Assembly: GCA_037783545.1 (NCBI GenBank)
Contig: JBBELK010000453.1
Coordinates: forward strand, 1,116,001-1,180,000
DNA: 64,000 nucleotides
Source of the DNA: Henricia sp. BOLD:AAB3569
Lineage: Eukaryota > Echinodermata > Asteroidea > Spinulosida > Echinasteridae
Reading direction: 5' to 3'
Below the pieces are notes generated by a model. It worked only from the letters and a program-made list of their open reading frames with translations. It did no database searches and was not told the origin of the DNA. The translations under genes were made by a program, and so were the position numbers. Shown here one piece after another: positions 41,762 to 52,695 of the stretch. Each line of letters opens with the position of its first letter. Position 1 is the stretch's first letter.

Positions 41762-43490
41762 TGGAGTCGGAGCAGGGGTTCGGTTTGACCCCCCACCCCC
41801 CCGGATCCGCGCCTGATATATTAGTATATATGGAGTTCAATGTCAGTTTATCAAGTGCCTTTGAAATGCCTTATGACGGACTCAATTTCCCACGTGACCG
41901 GTTACACAAAAGCTGTATAGAACACGCAATATGTTGCAGTACAATGAAAAGCCACTCCAAGGCAATTTTGTGCATCTTTTGGCATGGAACACGCGTAATC
42001 CTCATGTCCCAAAAGACGCCAGTTCCAATAGACCGAGGAATTTGAGGGAGGCGATTTCAAACAAATCCGAGTACGGGGGAAATTAAATTTCCTTTGCTTT
42101 GAAAATCGGCGCATTTATTACAGTAGTTATTACTCTAGTAATACAATTTTGACGGCCATAAAGTAAATGTCAATGACATAGCCTACGAGTTAATTCTAGC
42201 GAGTTATCGCGTGCTATTTAGTACAGTATAAATGGAGTTAAGATGGATGACTGCACCTTTGCCTCTTGTCGGCATTTTTGTGTAAATTCATACATTACGA
42301 GGCTGCTCGGCCTCTCTTTAATGTTGTACATCGGAATGACCCAATACATGAAAGATAAAACCGACATTTAAGGGGGCTTGTTAAGTTGTTCATACATGTA
42401 CATTGTTCACGAAAATGGATTTCGTTGTAACCTAACAATCATATAAAATACCTCCCCAAAATACTATCTATGGGAAGAAAACGGGAAATTTGCAATCTCC
42501 ACTTTGGATGTGGAAGAAAAAAGGTTGGTGTAATCGATATGGACGAGAGAATCTCTCGGATTTTCGTGTCTTCGCTTCGCGTTCGCGGCGATAAATAATG
42601 GTTATCCGAAAGAAAAAAACGGCATAGGCCTATTGAGGGCGCTAAAGCAACAAAACGTTGCGTTCGATGTGCTTCCTCGAGTCAGCACTGACCTGATGGA
42701 TCATGCAAGGTGTGATGAGTCAGGGAAAACAAGGAATCGAGGTTAAACACGTGTCGACCCATATCGAACGCCACCTTTATTTACAAACACATGATACATA
42801 ATACATCGCGCGACGGCTGGTAAAGCGTATAGCCCAACATTTGTCTCTTTTTTAAATTTTAAACATTTCTAGTTAATTACGTGACATTTTGAGAATCTAT
42901 TTTCACAACGACCATCGAAATATTATTGTCAAAGATGCTAGATTGCTACATTATGTAAACAGTAAGCCGGTGTGTCCCTTTAATCTGAACACGCTCCTTC
43001 AAGGAAACGCACCCGTTGGATTAGAAAGAGGCGCAAAGAGAGAAAAATATATTCTTGTCATGGCCCGTATTGATCATTTTGGTGTGCTATTATTGTCGTG
43101 GCAATTTTGTTCCTGTCAAACCAACAGCCACCTGTCGACAAGTACGCTTATCCCGTGGTGCGGAAAAGGGCATTTAAAATATCACACGTTTGGTTTAAGT
43201 AATCCAAAAGTTGTTGAACTAAAAGGGGTTGATGATCCTATACGCCGCAATACAAACACGCCGGCGCACTGCGAACATTATACCATGAATTATTTATAAT
43301 GATCACGTTAATATTTTCGCAGTGCACATGGCGCATAGATACTTAATTCTTCAAACGTAATAAAGACCCGTGTATGACTACACACAATATTTCCCCTGGT
43401 GTTTCTCAAAATGGTTGAAGCCCGTATATACAGAATTTGTAAAGCCCCGTCTACAATGGCAAACATTTCACCTAAACCATGACCAAACTA
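41762..43490. other. unassigned stretch with an interspersed repeat copy
   Basis: 42455-42540 matches 34545-34685 (GAAAACGGGAAATTTGCAAT). A 136-codon plus frame at 42889-43299 has no recognised motif or splice context and is not called. The rest is unassigned. Confidence 0.4.
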
Positions 43491-43971
43491 GATAGTATAC
43501 ATGATTGGTAAACTGTTACAAATAGTCTTATCCCCCTGTGTGATTGAAGATATGTATAATTAAAACCAACCTGAGCAAAAACCAGCTCCGTACTTCATCT
43601 AACTTTTGAGAAAACAGTCACAAAAGGGTTTGCAGTCATTTCGCCCCAAAACCACTTCGCCCTGAACCACGGCCTGTGCACTAAGTGGTTTTGGGGCGAA
43701 GTGGCATTTGGGCGATGTAGTGTTTGGACGAAGTAATTTGGGGCGAAATGGCACTTGGGCGAAATGGTTTTGGAGCGAAATGAATTTGTCTCATGAGACG
43801 AAAACTAATTGTTTTACTCATTTCTCAAAGACTAGGGCCTATAGCACTTCAGACAAAACCATTTCAGGGGAAGTTTCCTGCAGTCATCATGTTTATATTG
43901 TGTAAGTTAGGCGTAAATCTGTGAACATTTCTGATTTTCGAGATTACCAATCATGTATAGGCCTACTGCCT
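43491..43971. mobile_element. TTAA-type MITE, family AGGTAGTATACATG
   Basis: GATAGTATACATGATTGGTA at the left and TTACCAATCATGTATAGGCC..TGCCT at the right, followed by TTAA (43972-43975). The left TTAA is eroded. The palindromic TTTCGCCCC/GGGGCGAAA core matches 21311-21767. The flanks (AAACCATGACCAAAC left, GTTGGTCATGGTTT right) form an inverted repeat, so it may be inserted in an older element. Confidence 0.7.
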
Positions 43972-44247
43972 TTAAGTTGGTCATGGTTTTTTTTTATAGA
44001 AAAGTTTGCATAAAACAGCAAACTTCACAAAACCGTGTTTGCCGGTGTTTGGACATGCAGCTATTGGCAAACATAATGTTTGCTCATGTTTTATTTCTGA
44101 ACTAATCAGGAACCAGTGTCAGGTCATGTGATTAGAGCCAGCCAATCGTGATCACACATTTTCCCTACAGGAGCGCCAATAATAAAGAAAGTAGACCCAA
44201 CCCCATACCGTGGAATTGTGGCTCTGTTTCCCGTATGAAGTATATAA

Positions 44248-44962
44248 AGCCCCTTTCCCACAGAGGTAGATTGGAATACGACCACATCACGTGATCTAGC
44301 GAAAAAGTGCGGTCGTGTATATTTTTATGTAGTGGTCGTGCATGGTCGAAAAGCCATCTTACTTCATTCCCGTTGATCGAATAGCCATCGTGCGTGATCT
44401 TCATCGAGCACGATTTTCTTGAACATGCTCAACAAAATTGTGTCATCGTATAGCGATCGGGTAGCCATCGTCGTATACCGTAAAGCCATCGTCGCGATCG
44501 TATAGCCATCGCATAGCCATCGCGTTGATCGTATAGCAGTATTATGACCCAATTGGGCCAATACGACCACTACACGGGTAGCCATCGTGTCTGGTCGTAT
44601 TGCAGTTGCATATGGTCGTGTAGCCATCGTATGTGGTCGTATTGCAGTCGCATATGGTCGTGTAGCCATCGTATGGGGTCGTATTGCAGTCGCATATGGT
44701 CTGTAATGGCCATCGCATGTGATCGCATTGCAATCATATAGCCATCGCATGTAATAGCCATCCAGTCGTATAGCATGGTCAAACTCTGGTCGTCGGTAGT
44801 CGTATAGTACTCGTATAGCAATCGCGTGTGGTCGAATAACCGTCTTAATTAATTTTCTTGTCAACAAAAAATCGTCGTCACATGAAGATCGCAACACGAT
44901 CTAGTCGAAATCCTTAGATCGCGTGTGATCGCGTTCCAGTCTTCGTCTGTGGGAAAGGGGCT
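44248..44962. mobile_element. AGCCCCTTTCCC inverted-repeat element with 42-bp tandem core
   Basis: The left end AGCCCCTTTCCCACAGAGG and the right end CTGTGGGAAAGGGGCT are complements over 15+ bases, with further ACGTGATCTAG/ATCGCGTGTGATC similarity. The flank is TAA on the left and CAA on the right. Three 42-bp repeats (44593, 44635, 44677; GGTCGTATTGCAGTCGCATA) lie inside. The 177-codon minus frame is a by-product, reading HTMATRPYATAIRP repeatedly. Confidence 0.7.
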
Positions 44963-45039
44963 CAATGGTTTGGCGGCTTAGTACAATTTCATGAAAGCAT
45001 TGACACACTTTGTCATTGTTTTCCTAGGATCGCGCGTCG

Positions 45040-45285
45040 ACGAAGTATGAGCTGCCTTACATGTACATCCTTAATCCCACGTGGAGATATCACCGTTTTA
45101 ACATTTAACATTTTCCCCATAATTTCCAGTTTATTTGCTATGCTGAGGCACGTATGAACAATTTTCCTCAAAAACTGTTCTGTAATCTCAAATCCCATTC
45201 CCCCAAAACGTAGGACAAAACGTGGCTATGCATTAAGCATTCGAAGCAGCAGCTCTACTCGACCACTTAGTCTGGTTTGCAGACA
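45040..45285 (-). mobile_element. tRNA-derived SINE, second family
   Basis: On the minus strand an A-box-like AGTGGTCGAGTAGAGCTGC head leads into GCATAGCCACGTTTTGTCC and a body ending GTGATATCTCCACGTGGGAT. The same sequence at 47934-48160 has a better A-box (AGCTCAGTGGTAGAGTAGGG). B-boxes are not clear in either copy. Confidence 0.6.
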
Positions 45286-45326
45286 ACAATATTCCGACTA
45301 TTCTCGGGTCCGGCAGCCGGCATCCC

Positions 45327-45448
45327 GCCGTATTGAAACAGGAGGAATTCTTCCCGTTTCCGAAAGTTTCCGGAGTTACCCGAATGCACGTCTGGAGGTT
45401 ATCGTTGATCGTCGGGTGCGATTCGTCAGTGTTACGAGAATTTGAATG
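45327..45448 (-). repeat. dispersed repeat, inverted copy of 7888-8012
   Basis: CATCCCGCCGTATTGAAACA, ACCCGAATGCACGTC and GATCGTCGGGTGCGATTCG match the complement of the 7888-8012 segment in order. Confidence 0.55.
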
Positions 45449-45840
45449 GCATGGACGCCGCCGAATGTTTATTTATGACGATGCAGACAAGGTTTGAATT
45501 TGACTTTTTGTTCCTATATGGGCAAGTGAACATGTTTAAGAAGTCTTGATATTTTCTTCCTCCTGATATTATTTTTATCATCAAATAATTACACGGGTAT
45601 ATACGTCAAAACTTAGATTAAATTGTTATTGGCTAGATATGGAACAGCTCGGGTCGTAGCGCAGCGCGCTTTGAAAATTAACGGTAATGAGCTGCAACCA
45701 ATAGCTGCGCTCCTAAAAATAAATGCATGACGTCATGTTACTATTTTTACGTGTCGGCTGCTGGTCCTCATATTTATTCGTTGTATGTGGAATATGTGGA
45801 GCGGGAACCAGTCTAGAATTATGGCTCCGTTGCCCATACA

Positions 45841-46642
45841 GTATAACAAAAGATTTATATATAGAAAACTAGAGTGTGCACTCCCAATGAACGATTGCCG
45901 ATATTGGCTTAAAGGGCCTGTGACATCTTAAACAACTTTGTGCCTAAGCTTTGCTTCATAATGACAGATTACTTGTTCAGCAAGACATACTATTGTTCGT
46001 TTGGATGTAAAATCAATAAAAGGCGGCCTTTTTCAACTTTGAAGATTTCATTGCAATAAATCACAGACAGAGGGCGCTGTTTTGAGTGCATCACATAAGG
46101 AAGACAGAAGGGAAAAGTTAAGAAAAAACATAAGACTTCAAGTTGGACTTGTGGCAAATTGCTGCAGTTTCCACCCCCAGTTTTGTTATGGCTTACAGCA
46201 GGCAACATGTAAAACGAACTCAAACAGCCATGGATTACAAAAGTTTCAGGAAAATTGAGAAAAAAGGGGAATCTTTTGTGCACAGTTGAATGTGATTTTT
46301 CTGTGTTTGCCTCTTGTGACATCGTGACCTTGGTCATGAATATGCATATTTCATTAGCATAAAAACTAAAAACCTTTGTTTTAACCCCCAAAGCAAGCTC
46401 CAAATAGGATTTATATGACTTTAACCGAGTAAAGTGGTTTTAAAGCATATATTTCATTGATAAAAATCCTAAATAAGGGGCCCTTTAACGTATATGGGTG
46501 CTCGGTGGGCAAAAGGGTTTTGCCCACTTTGCACTCATAGCGTTAAGCAAACATGGCGCCGCCCACATCGGCACAGTCCACAAACGTGACTTGAATAGTC
46601 TGTGCACACTCCAGTTTTCTATATATAACTCCATGAGTATAA
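45841..46642. mobile_element. inverted-repeat element TATATATAGAAAACTAGAGTG with nested TTAA element
   Basis: GTATAAC...TATATAGAAAACTAGAGTG at the left pairs with CACTCCAGTTTTCTATATATA...GTATAAC at the right. The 4740 and 16980 repeats share these ends. A TTAA element (45913-46484) sits within, so roughly 70% of the length is secondary insertion. Confidence 0.65.
45913..46484. mobile_element. TTAA-flanked element AGGGCC/GGCCCT, 572 bp
   Basis: TTAA (45909-45912) precedes AGGGCCTGTGACATC. The right end AAATAAGGGGCCCT is followed by TTAA (46485-46488). The terminal repeat is short. The minus-strand frame of 137 codons inside (45990-46403) has no transposase motif. Confidence 0.65.
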
Positions 46643-46905
46643 CCAAGGAACCAGCCTAAATAGTTTGGCGGCTTAGCACAATTTCAGTAAAGGATAATGC
46701 CACCGACTCAACCTCCAACCAGCCTAGCCTATAATGTTTTAGAAACTCCATTATTTTGCACGATTGGTGCGTTTTTGTGCTTTCAGCATAGCATTACGTA
46801 AGGTTACGCAGATACACTGAAGTCAGGTAACAAAAGAACGAGAAAGCTGAATTCCACACAGGATCACAATGTGCGCCGTTTTTTTCATTCATCAACATCA
46901 CTTCC

Positions 46906-47076
46906 ATATGCAGCACGATATGTGGCAAACGGACTACCCCTATGTTCCCCTATTGTGTCTCAAACATCCAAGGAATTTCCAAGGAATTCCTTTTTGGGGG
47001 ATTGGTGCGTTAACAAAAGGGAAGAGTGTGTTGAGGTTTAGGGGGGAGTCCCTCTGCCACACATCGTGCTGGGTAT
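46906..47076. mobile_element. inverted-repeat element CAGCACGATATGTGGCA, second copy
   Basis: CAGCACGATATGTGGCAAAC at 46911 and GCCACACATCGTGCTGGGTAT at the right are complements. The centre pairs CCCCTATTG..AAGGAATTCC words with the copy at 36486-36696. Non-coding. Confidence 0.7.
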
Positions 47077-47273
47077 ATTCACTTCAGTGGTTGCGGGGCA
47101 AAGCACAGTACAACTATTTCCCAAGAAATGAAGCTCTCACTGTTAAGTCGGAACCTGTTGTTGGTTTCCGCGGACAAACAAGGGAATTTTTTTACAATTC
47201 CCTGGACGTTAACATGGATCTTTGGAATATTGCCTTTGTGATTTGTTTTCCGAAAGAGCAAAGTAGGAAATGA

Positions 47274-47345
47274 TACTGTGCACGTGGTGCCTACAGACGG
47301 CGCACATAATACTGTGCATGTGATGCCTACAGACGTCGCACGGGT
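47274..47345. repeat. 36-bp direct duplication, diverged
   Basis: TACTGTGCACGTGGTGCCTA recurs 36 bp later with a few substitutions (TACTGTGCATGTGATGCCTA). Confidence 0.7.
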
Positions 47346-47637
47346 AGAGTTCTGTTGAAAGTTGCTTCATGTCAATCCTACGCAACAGGGTTTGAAATTA
47401 CATCTTTACAACGTTTTTGTAGAATGTCTAAAAATTAAACTGACATCCACACTTTCAACAACAGGGATCGTTGGAGAGCGAAGAAAGCCACCACAACGGT
47501 ATGATTATTATAGACTACATGTACCTGGAATGATTTTACTTTAAAACATGCACTATTTAGGGGGGAGGGGAGGTTGTTGGTGTTAGGGGGAGTCCCTTTG
47601 TCACATATTGTGCTGGGTATTATATGTACACCTTTAA

Positions 47638-47929
47638 CACGTTGACTGCCGAGCATAGTTTCACAGGGCGTTCCCTCAGGGCGTTCAGATTTTCTAAGAG
47701 TATAGACCGTATCGAATAGCCGCCATTTCGTGGGGCAGTTTCTTTGTACGTTGAGGACATGCATGGTTGGACATATTGTGCTTCCGTTGTTGAACGGTTT
47801 AAGTAACAAAAGGTGCCCCACGAAATGGCGGCACGAAAATACGGTCTATACTCAGTAGTGGCAGAATCCAGTACACCTGTTATTTATATACGAGTACACT
47901 CGTACTAGTCGTAGTCGGCAGTCAACGTG
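47638..47929. mobile_element. piggyBac-like MITE with TTAA target duplication
   Basis: TTAA (47634-47637) precedes CACGTTGACTGCCGA and the right end is its exact complement TCGGCAGTCAACGTG followed by TTAA (47930-47933). This terminus is close to the C(A/C)CGTTGACTGCC-type ends of known piggyBac elements. The interior carries a second long inverted repeat (47698-47853), so it may be composite. No transposase is encoded. Confidence 0.8.
47698..47853. mobile_element. hairpin element nested in the piggyBac-like MITE
   Basis: GAGTATAGACCGTATcGAA and GCCGCCATTTCGTGGGGCA pair with their complements at the right. A fragment of the same family occurs near 545-590. It resembles an independent MITE inserted in, or captured by, the outer element. 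Confidence 0.65.
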
Positions 47930-47933
47930 TTAA

Positions 47934-48160
47934 TCCCACGTGGAGATATCACCGTTTTAACATTTGACATTTCCCCCCATAATTTCCATTTTGTTATGCT
48001 GACGCACGTATGAACAATTTCCCAAAAAAACTGTTCTGTATAATGTCAAATCCCATCTCCCAAAAAACGTAGGACAAAACGTGGCTATGCATTCCAATCA
48101 GCGGCCCTACTCTACCACTGAGCTCTCAACGAAACCGTAATCGTGCGCCCTCTATCGACA
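47934..48160 (-). mobile_element. tRNA-derived SINE, second family, better copy
   Basis: Minus-strand head GAGAGCTCAGTGGTAGAGTA is a good tRNA A-box. The body shares GCATAGCCACGTTTTGTCCT and GATATCTCCACGTGGGATTA with 45040-45285. The piggyBac-like element abuts its 3' end at the TTAA. Confidence 0.65.
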
Positions 48161-48254
48161 GTGTGAATAATATTTCATGAAACTTATTTTCTGTATACAC
48201 AGCAATATAATGGGTAAATACAAAGCGTACAATGAACGAGAATAAAAAAAAAAC

Positions 48255-48381
48255 AAGTCATAGTTATGACATATGTCATAAATATGACTTATGGTTTTAA
48301 GTCAGAATTATGACTTAGGCCTACCATAAGTCATAGGCCTATGTCACAAATATGACTTGCGCTAAGTCATAACTATGACTT
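48255..48381. repeat. palindromic array of AAGTCAT/ATGACTT motifs
   Basis: AAGTCATAGTTATGAC at the left pairs with GTCATAACTATGACTT at the right. Between them the 7-mer AAGTCAT or its complement recurs about every 10-20 bp. Poly-A precedes it and a T-rich tract follows. Non-coding. Confidence 0.7.
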
Positions 48382-48571
48382 AATTTTATTTTTTATTCAT
48401 GTCCCTTCTACGCTTCGGTAGTTACAAAATGATTTAGGAGAGAAATAAACTTGCATAAAACAGTATATAGGGAACATTTAGAAGAGGTCGCTATACCAAA
48501 AATTAGTTGAACGTTTTCGTTCTTGAGGAAGCTGTTGTACGTACAATGCGGTCAGTTCGTACATTGTATTA

Positions 48572-48821
48572 GGGTCTTTCTATAAATTAGGGGTCCAATG
48601 TTGGTGTTCCCCGTTACATTTTACATCTCGTTTTTGTAAATTCAGGACACATTCTTTAAATACTTTCCATCTCAAAGAGTGAGTACATAAAGTACAATTC
48701 ATACAAAATGGTTTAAAAGCCATATGATTTTAATGATTTTTGTACGAAAAATAACACATATCAGGTGTAACGGGGGACACTAAATGTCACACTTTTGGAC
48801 CCCTAATTTATAGAAAGACCC
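48572..48821. mobile_element. GGGTCTTTCTATAAATTAGG element, 27-bp perfect arms
   Basis: The arms 48572-48598 and 48795-48821 are exact complements. The subterminal words CCCCGTTACATTT and GTAACGGGGGACA repeat the pattern of 2061-2500. 250 bp and non-coding. Perfect arms suggest it is the youngest copy of the family here. Confidence 0.8.
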
Positions 48822-49273
48822 ACTACGTGTTTCTCAGAAAATGTTGTTCACCCCGAATCCAAAAGGCGTGAAAAATATGGATTTGCAGCTTGTTCAAGCC
48901 CTAATTCGTCCAATATCGAATTTGCCTATAATTTGATAACGCTGCCCTTACGAGGCTTTACCAGTGGGAAATACAACAAAATACACATGCCCGGTGGCTC
49001 TTGGTTTGTGCCCCACGGTTGAACTACTTTGTTACGGCGCAAGACTAGGTCGTGTCCCGTACCATCGACCGTGCTAATATGAGCCTTCAGTTAATTCGAG
49101 GAAGTATTCCGTTGGGAATTAGGGCTCAGCTGTGCTTGCTATTGACTTGTTCCCCGGGTAGTCTCGGAGCGTCGAAAAATGAAATTTTGTTTGGCTAGAT
49201 TATACGGCCAATTTGTAGCGTGTCATTGCAGACAGTGCTTGGCAGAACGTCTATGGTATTAAACATATGGCTT
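48822..49273. other. unassigned stretch
   Basis: No gene or repeat boundary recognised. Confidence 0.35.
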
Positions 49274-51263
49274 GCAATAAGCCAGTTGCGTGATAGATTT
49301 GCATAAATCCTAGAGTCCTGCCTCTGCGCTATGGCGCTCGCATAATAAGAGAGTACTGCACCAGACTACCAGGCCGTTGGCAACGGTTGCCAAGTGGCAA
49401 GGGGGTGCACGCTAGAACATGTTAGCCGGCGCGAAAGTCTGTACGGTACCTGGAATACCTCGCACAGTACTCTATGCATTTTGAAGCTGGACCATCCGAA
49501 ATTACATGTTGAAATTGCATGTTAAAACATGTACTCGCCATGAAGTTTCGTCAAAATAACGAGTTAGAACGTCTTGTTTGACTCGAAATGAACGTTAACT
49601 TTGAAAGCTGGATTGTTCCCAATCTGTGCATGATCAATTCAAGAAAAGAGTAACGATTTCGGGTTATGAGACCGGTTCAAAGTTGCCGATTGAACGTCGA
49701 ACCCGAACGAAGGGAGACGTATACACTTTACAGCAAACTTGACTTGAAATAGGGGAAATAAGATGACATGCAGCTAGTAAATCTTGCCACAATATGATAA
49801 AAAATTAATATCGCCGTTGATTGTTTAATATCCATTCGACGGAACTTCGTCAGAAATTGGCGAGTTTTGCTGTTTCAGATCGCCGTTCAACGCGACAGCG
49901 AGCGACTCTCGTTTTGCGTACATGACCGGCATATTCCGAAGCCCAAGTAAAATCGCGAGAAATACATCAACGTACGCGACTTAATTAAGTGGAGATATAA
50001 ATACCGTACACCCTCGCCACTAATTCTTTCTAATATTACATGATATTATGCCCCCATAAAGTTTAAATTTGGTTAGGAAACGTGATTTGGTTTAATAGGA
50101 AACATGAATTTTGCGTGTGTGGACCGGGAAAAATGGAAATGCGAAAATTATGCGATGCCTACTAAATATACCAAAATAAAAAGGTCGATCGTATCCCGGT
50201 TCGTGTTTGCTAGACAGATTTGTGAAACTGAGGACTGTTAGGAGATATAATTGTTTGTCTTTGTTTAAAATTTTATTCTAATCGAAGTGTGTTACGGGTG
50301 CTGTTTGTCGCCCACAAATTAGAGCCTGCCCTTTTTTCCCATCTCAATTTTTAGTGGTGAATTCCGTATTCCGCACGGATATAGACAAACTCAACAACGT
50401 ATAACACAACAACCGCTCGGTCAAGTTTTTGCAGCCAAAGTATTTCTAAAATCTGTTGTAACTTGTATGTAGCTAGATAATCATTTTAATTCATAATTGA
50501 ATTACTTTTGATTTTACCCAAGTTGCTGCGAGACGTCGATCATTTGCGGAAACAAACAGGCATGACCTTTTCTTTTCAAAAAATTCGGAAGGTGTATTTG
50601 AAATCGTATGCCGGTCTTGTACGCAAAACGAGAGTCGCTCGCTGTTATGTTGAACGCGCGTTTTGGAACAGTAAAACTCGCCAATTTCTGACGATGTTCC
50701 GTCAAATGGATAAACAATCAACGGCGCTATTAATTTTATCATATTGGCAAGATTTACAATCTGCATGTCATCTTATTTCCCCTATTTCAAGTCAAGTTTG
50801 GTGTCTAGTGTATACGTCTCCCTTCGTTCGGGTTCGTGACGTTAAATCGGCAGCTTCAAACCAGTCTTATAACCCGAAATCGTTACTCTTTTTTTTGAAT
50901 TTATCATGCACAGATTGGGAACGATCCAGCTTTCAAAGTTAACGTCTATTTCGAGTCAAACAAGACGTTCTAACTCGTTATTTTGACGAAATTTCATGGC
51001 GAGTACATGTTTTAACATGCAATTTCAACATGTAATTTCGGATGGTCCAGCTTCAAAATGCATAGAGTACTGTGCGAGGTATTCCAGGTACCGTACAGAC
51101 TTTCGCGCCGGCTAACATGTTCTAGCGTGCAAACCCTTGCCACTTGGCAACCGTTGCCAACGGCCTGGTAGTCTGGTGCAGTACTCTCTTATTATGCGAG
51201 CGCCATAGCGCAGAGGCAGGACTCTAGGATTTATGCAAATCTATCACGCAACTGGCTTATTGC
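49274..51263. mobile_element. 1990-bp inverted repeat with ~660-bp arms
   Basis: The left arm (49274 to about 49933) starts GCAATAAGCCAGTTGCGTGA. The right arm (about 50607-51263) is its complement, with scattered differences and small indels. The central ~670 bp is non-repetitive and AT-rich with no recognised gene. Long arms like these occur in MULE-type and foldback transposons. No matching target duplication was found. Open frames on the right arm (50508-50942 and overlapping) have no counterpart preserved in the left arm. Confidence 0.8.
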
Positions 51264-51353
51264 CCGTGTCGAAAGAAACATAACCATAAAAATAAGATGT
51301 TAGTATCGTGGCGTACAAGGGACATCGCAAATCACAAATATCGCACAATTTTT

Positions 51354-51520
51354 CGCAAATATCTTTGCAAATATTCGCAATGTCGCGAATCTTTTTTGCA
51401 TACTTCGTTGCATACTTTGCATGCTTGACATATGCCTGAGCGTTATGTCTTTTTGTAAATATTTGCAAAGATTTTTGGGAAAATTGTGCAACATCGCAAA
51501 TATTTGCAAAGATATTTGCG
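51354..51520. repeat. TTTGCAAATAT inverted repeat
   Basis: CGCAAATATCTTTGCAAATATTCGC at the left pairs with CGCAAATATTTGCAAAGATATTTGCG at the right. ATTCGCAATGTCGCG words lie in the loop side. Probably a MITE remnant. Confidence 0.6.
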
Positions 51521-51655
51521 GGGGAGGGGTTGGGGGGGAGGGGGGTTGTTAAAAATCATTGTTTTATGTTGCATGTTACAATAAGAAATATTCATGAGCA
51601 AAGTTGTGATATAACACATGAAAAACCACACTCGAGTGACGACTATAGTTCGACA

Positions 51656-51706
51656 AGAGTCCCTCGAACAACGAAATATACCCCTAGGCTTGTTCGAGGA
51701 ACTCTA
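51656..51706. repeat. short hairpin AGAGTCCCTCGAACAA
   Basis: AGAGTCCCTCGAACAA and TTGTTCGAGGAACTCT pair with one symmetric mismatch around a 19-nt loop. Confidence 0.6.
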
Positions 51707-51829
51707 TATATAGGCCTAGTCGGGACGGCCTAAAATGTAACACCGTCCGCGGTTACGAGCGTATATTGGAAATTTGTACACACGGTTTTTAGAAAGGCAT
51801 GTTGACCGTCACATTATGTGTAACCTTTT

Positions 51830-52300
51830 TTTGGCCTAAGTTATCTCTTCAGAACAAAAACTTATTTCTTTTATTTTGAGACCAGACAAAGGTATTTCCT
51901 TGAAAATATGGTCTGTGTTGCCAAAATGCCCCCTTTACTGTGGAAAGACCCAGTTAACTGTAGTCGCTCAATATCGAACTTGCAGAAAAAGTTGTGCAGA
52001 AAAAGTCCACTATTTTCTCCAACTTGCTCAAACGTTCGTAACTAATGGCTGTTGTAAACACACTTCAGTTTTAATTTCTATGTTTTCACATTACATGGGT
52101 GTGTTTTTGAAGCGCCTCTTTCTGTGGGTTTTTTGTGTGAAGAAATTTAAAAACAATCAAAATGACCAGTATACTATTTTTTTTTTCTCAACAAATACAT
52201 GTAATCCCTTGTGTAGCGAAAGACTGAGCATAAATTCATTTAGCATTTCAGGGGTCCTAAAAAAACCAAGACGTTTATGGATATATAATCATACCACGTG
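51830..52300. repeat. dispersed repeat, inverted relative at 29620-29720
   Basis: CTTTTATTTTGAGACCAGAC through CCCCCTTTACTGTGGAAAGACCC is the reverse complement of 29625-29720. The plus frame of 143 codons spanning it is therefore repeat-derived and not called. Confidence 0.5.
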
Positions 52301-52352
52301 CCTTTAATAGACCAACTGCCCGAACTTTTGCAATTTCATGTAACGCTAAATG

Positions 52353-52450
52353 ACCGAGGTTAATGACGCCTGATATCCACTCGAGATCACGTACATGCCA
52401 CTTTTATAAATGACGTACTATGATGATCTCTTTCAGGAAAATTGCAAAAC
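52353..52450 (+). repeat. repeat copy with unoccupied TTAA site
   Basis: ACCGAGG-TTAA-TGACGCCTGATATCC continues for about 95 bp in near identity with 54176-54182 plus 54322-54425. In that second copy a 135-bp element sits at the TTAA. Here TTAA 52360-52363 is the empty site. Confidence 0.85.
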
Positions 52451-52695
52451 CACTCAAGAATTGTTGTCTGGTTCGTGCGCGAGCGTAGCAGGAGAAAATG
52501 TGCTCATATTGATATGATATGGGGCCATTGAAATGAGTTTGAGCTAAGAGCTATCAAGTAATGTACTCAGCACGTTTTTATCATGACGGGATGTCATGCA
52601 TTAGGCACGGCGTCAAAATAGCGAGTCTTTATTAAAATGCGAGTGCGAGATGTTTGTGTCCGTTGTACGATGCCAATTGTATATAGTTTGAAGCT

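Noticed and set aside
42889..43299. 136-codon plus frame
   Set aside because: No family resemblance, no splice or promoter context, and composition is like the surrounding DNA.
44364..44897. 177-codon minus frame with repeated HTMATRPYATAIRP
   Set aside because: It is the translation of a 42-bp tandem repeat inside an inverted-repeat element; frame openness follows from the period.
45990..46403. 137-codon minus frame inside a TTAA element
   Set aside because: No DDE/DDD transposase signature. The region is AT-rich and unsupported as coding.
50508..50942. 144-codon frame in the right arm of the 2-kb inverted repeat
   Set aside because: The matching left arm does not preserve an equivalent frame, and no transposase motif is present.
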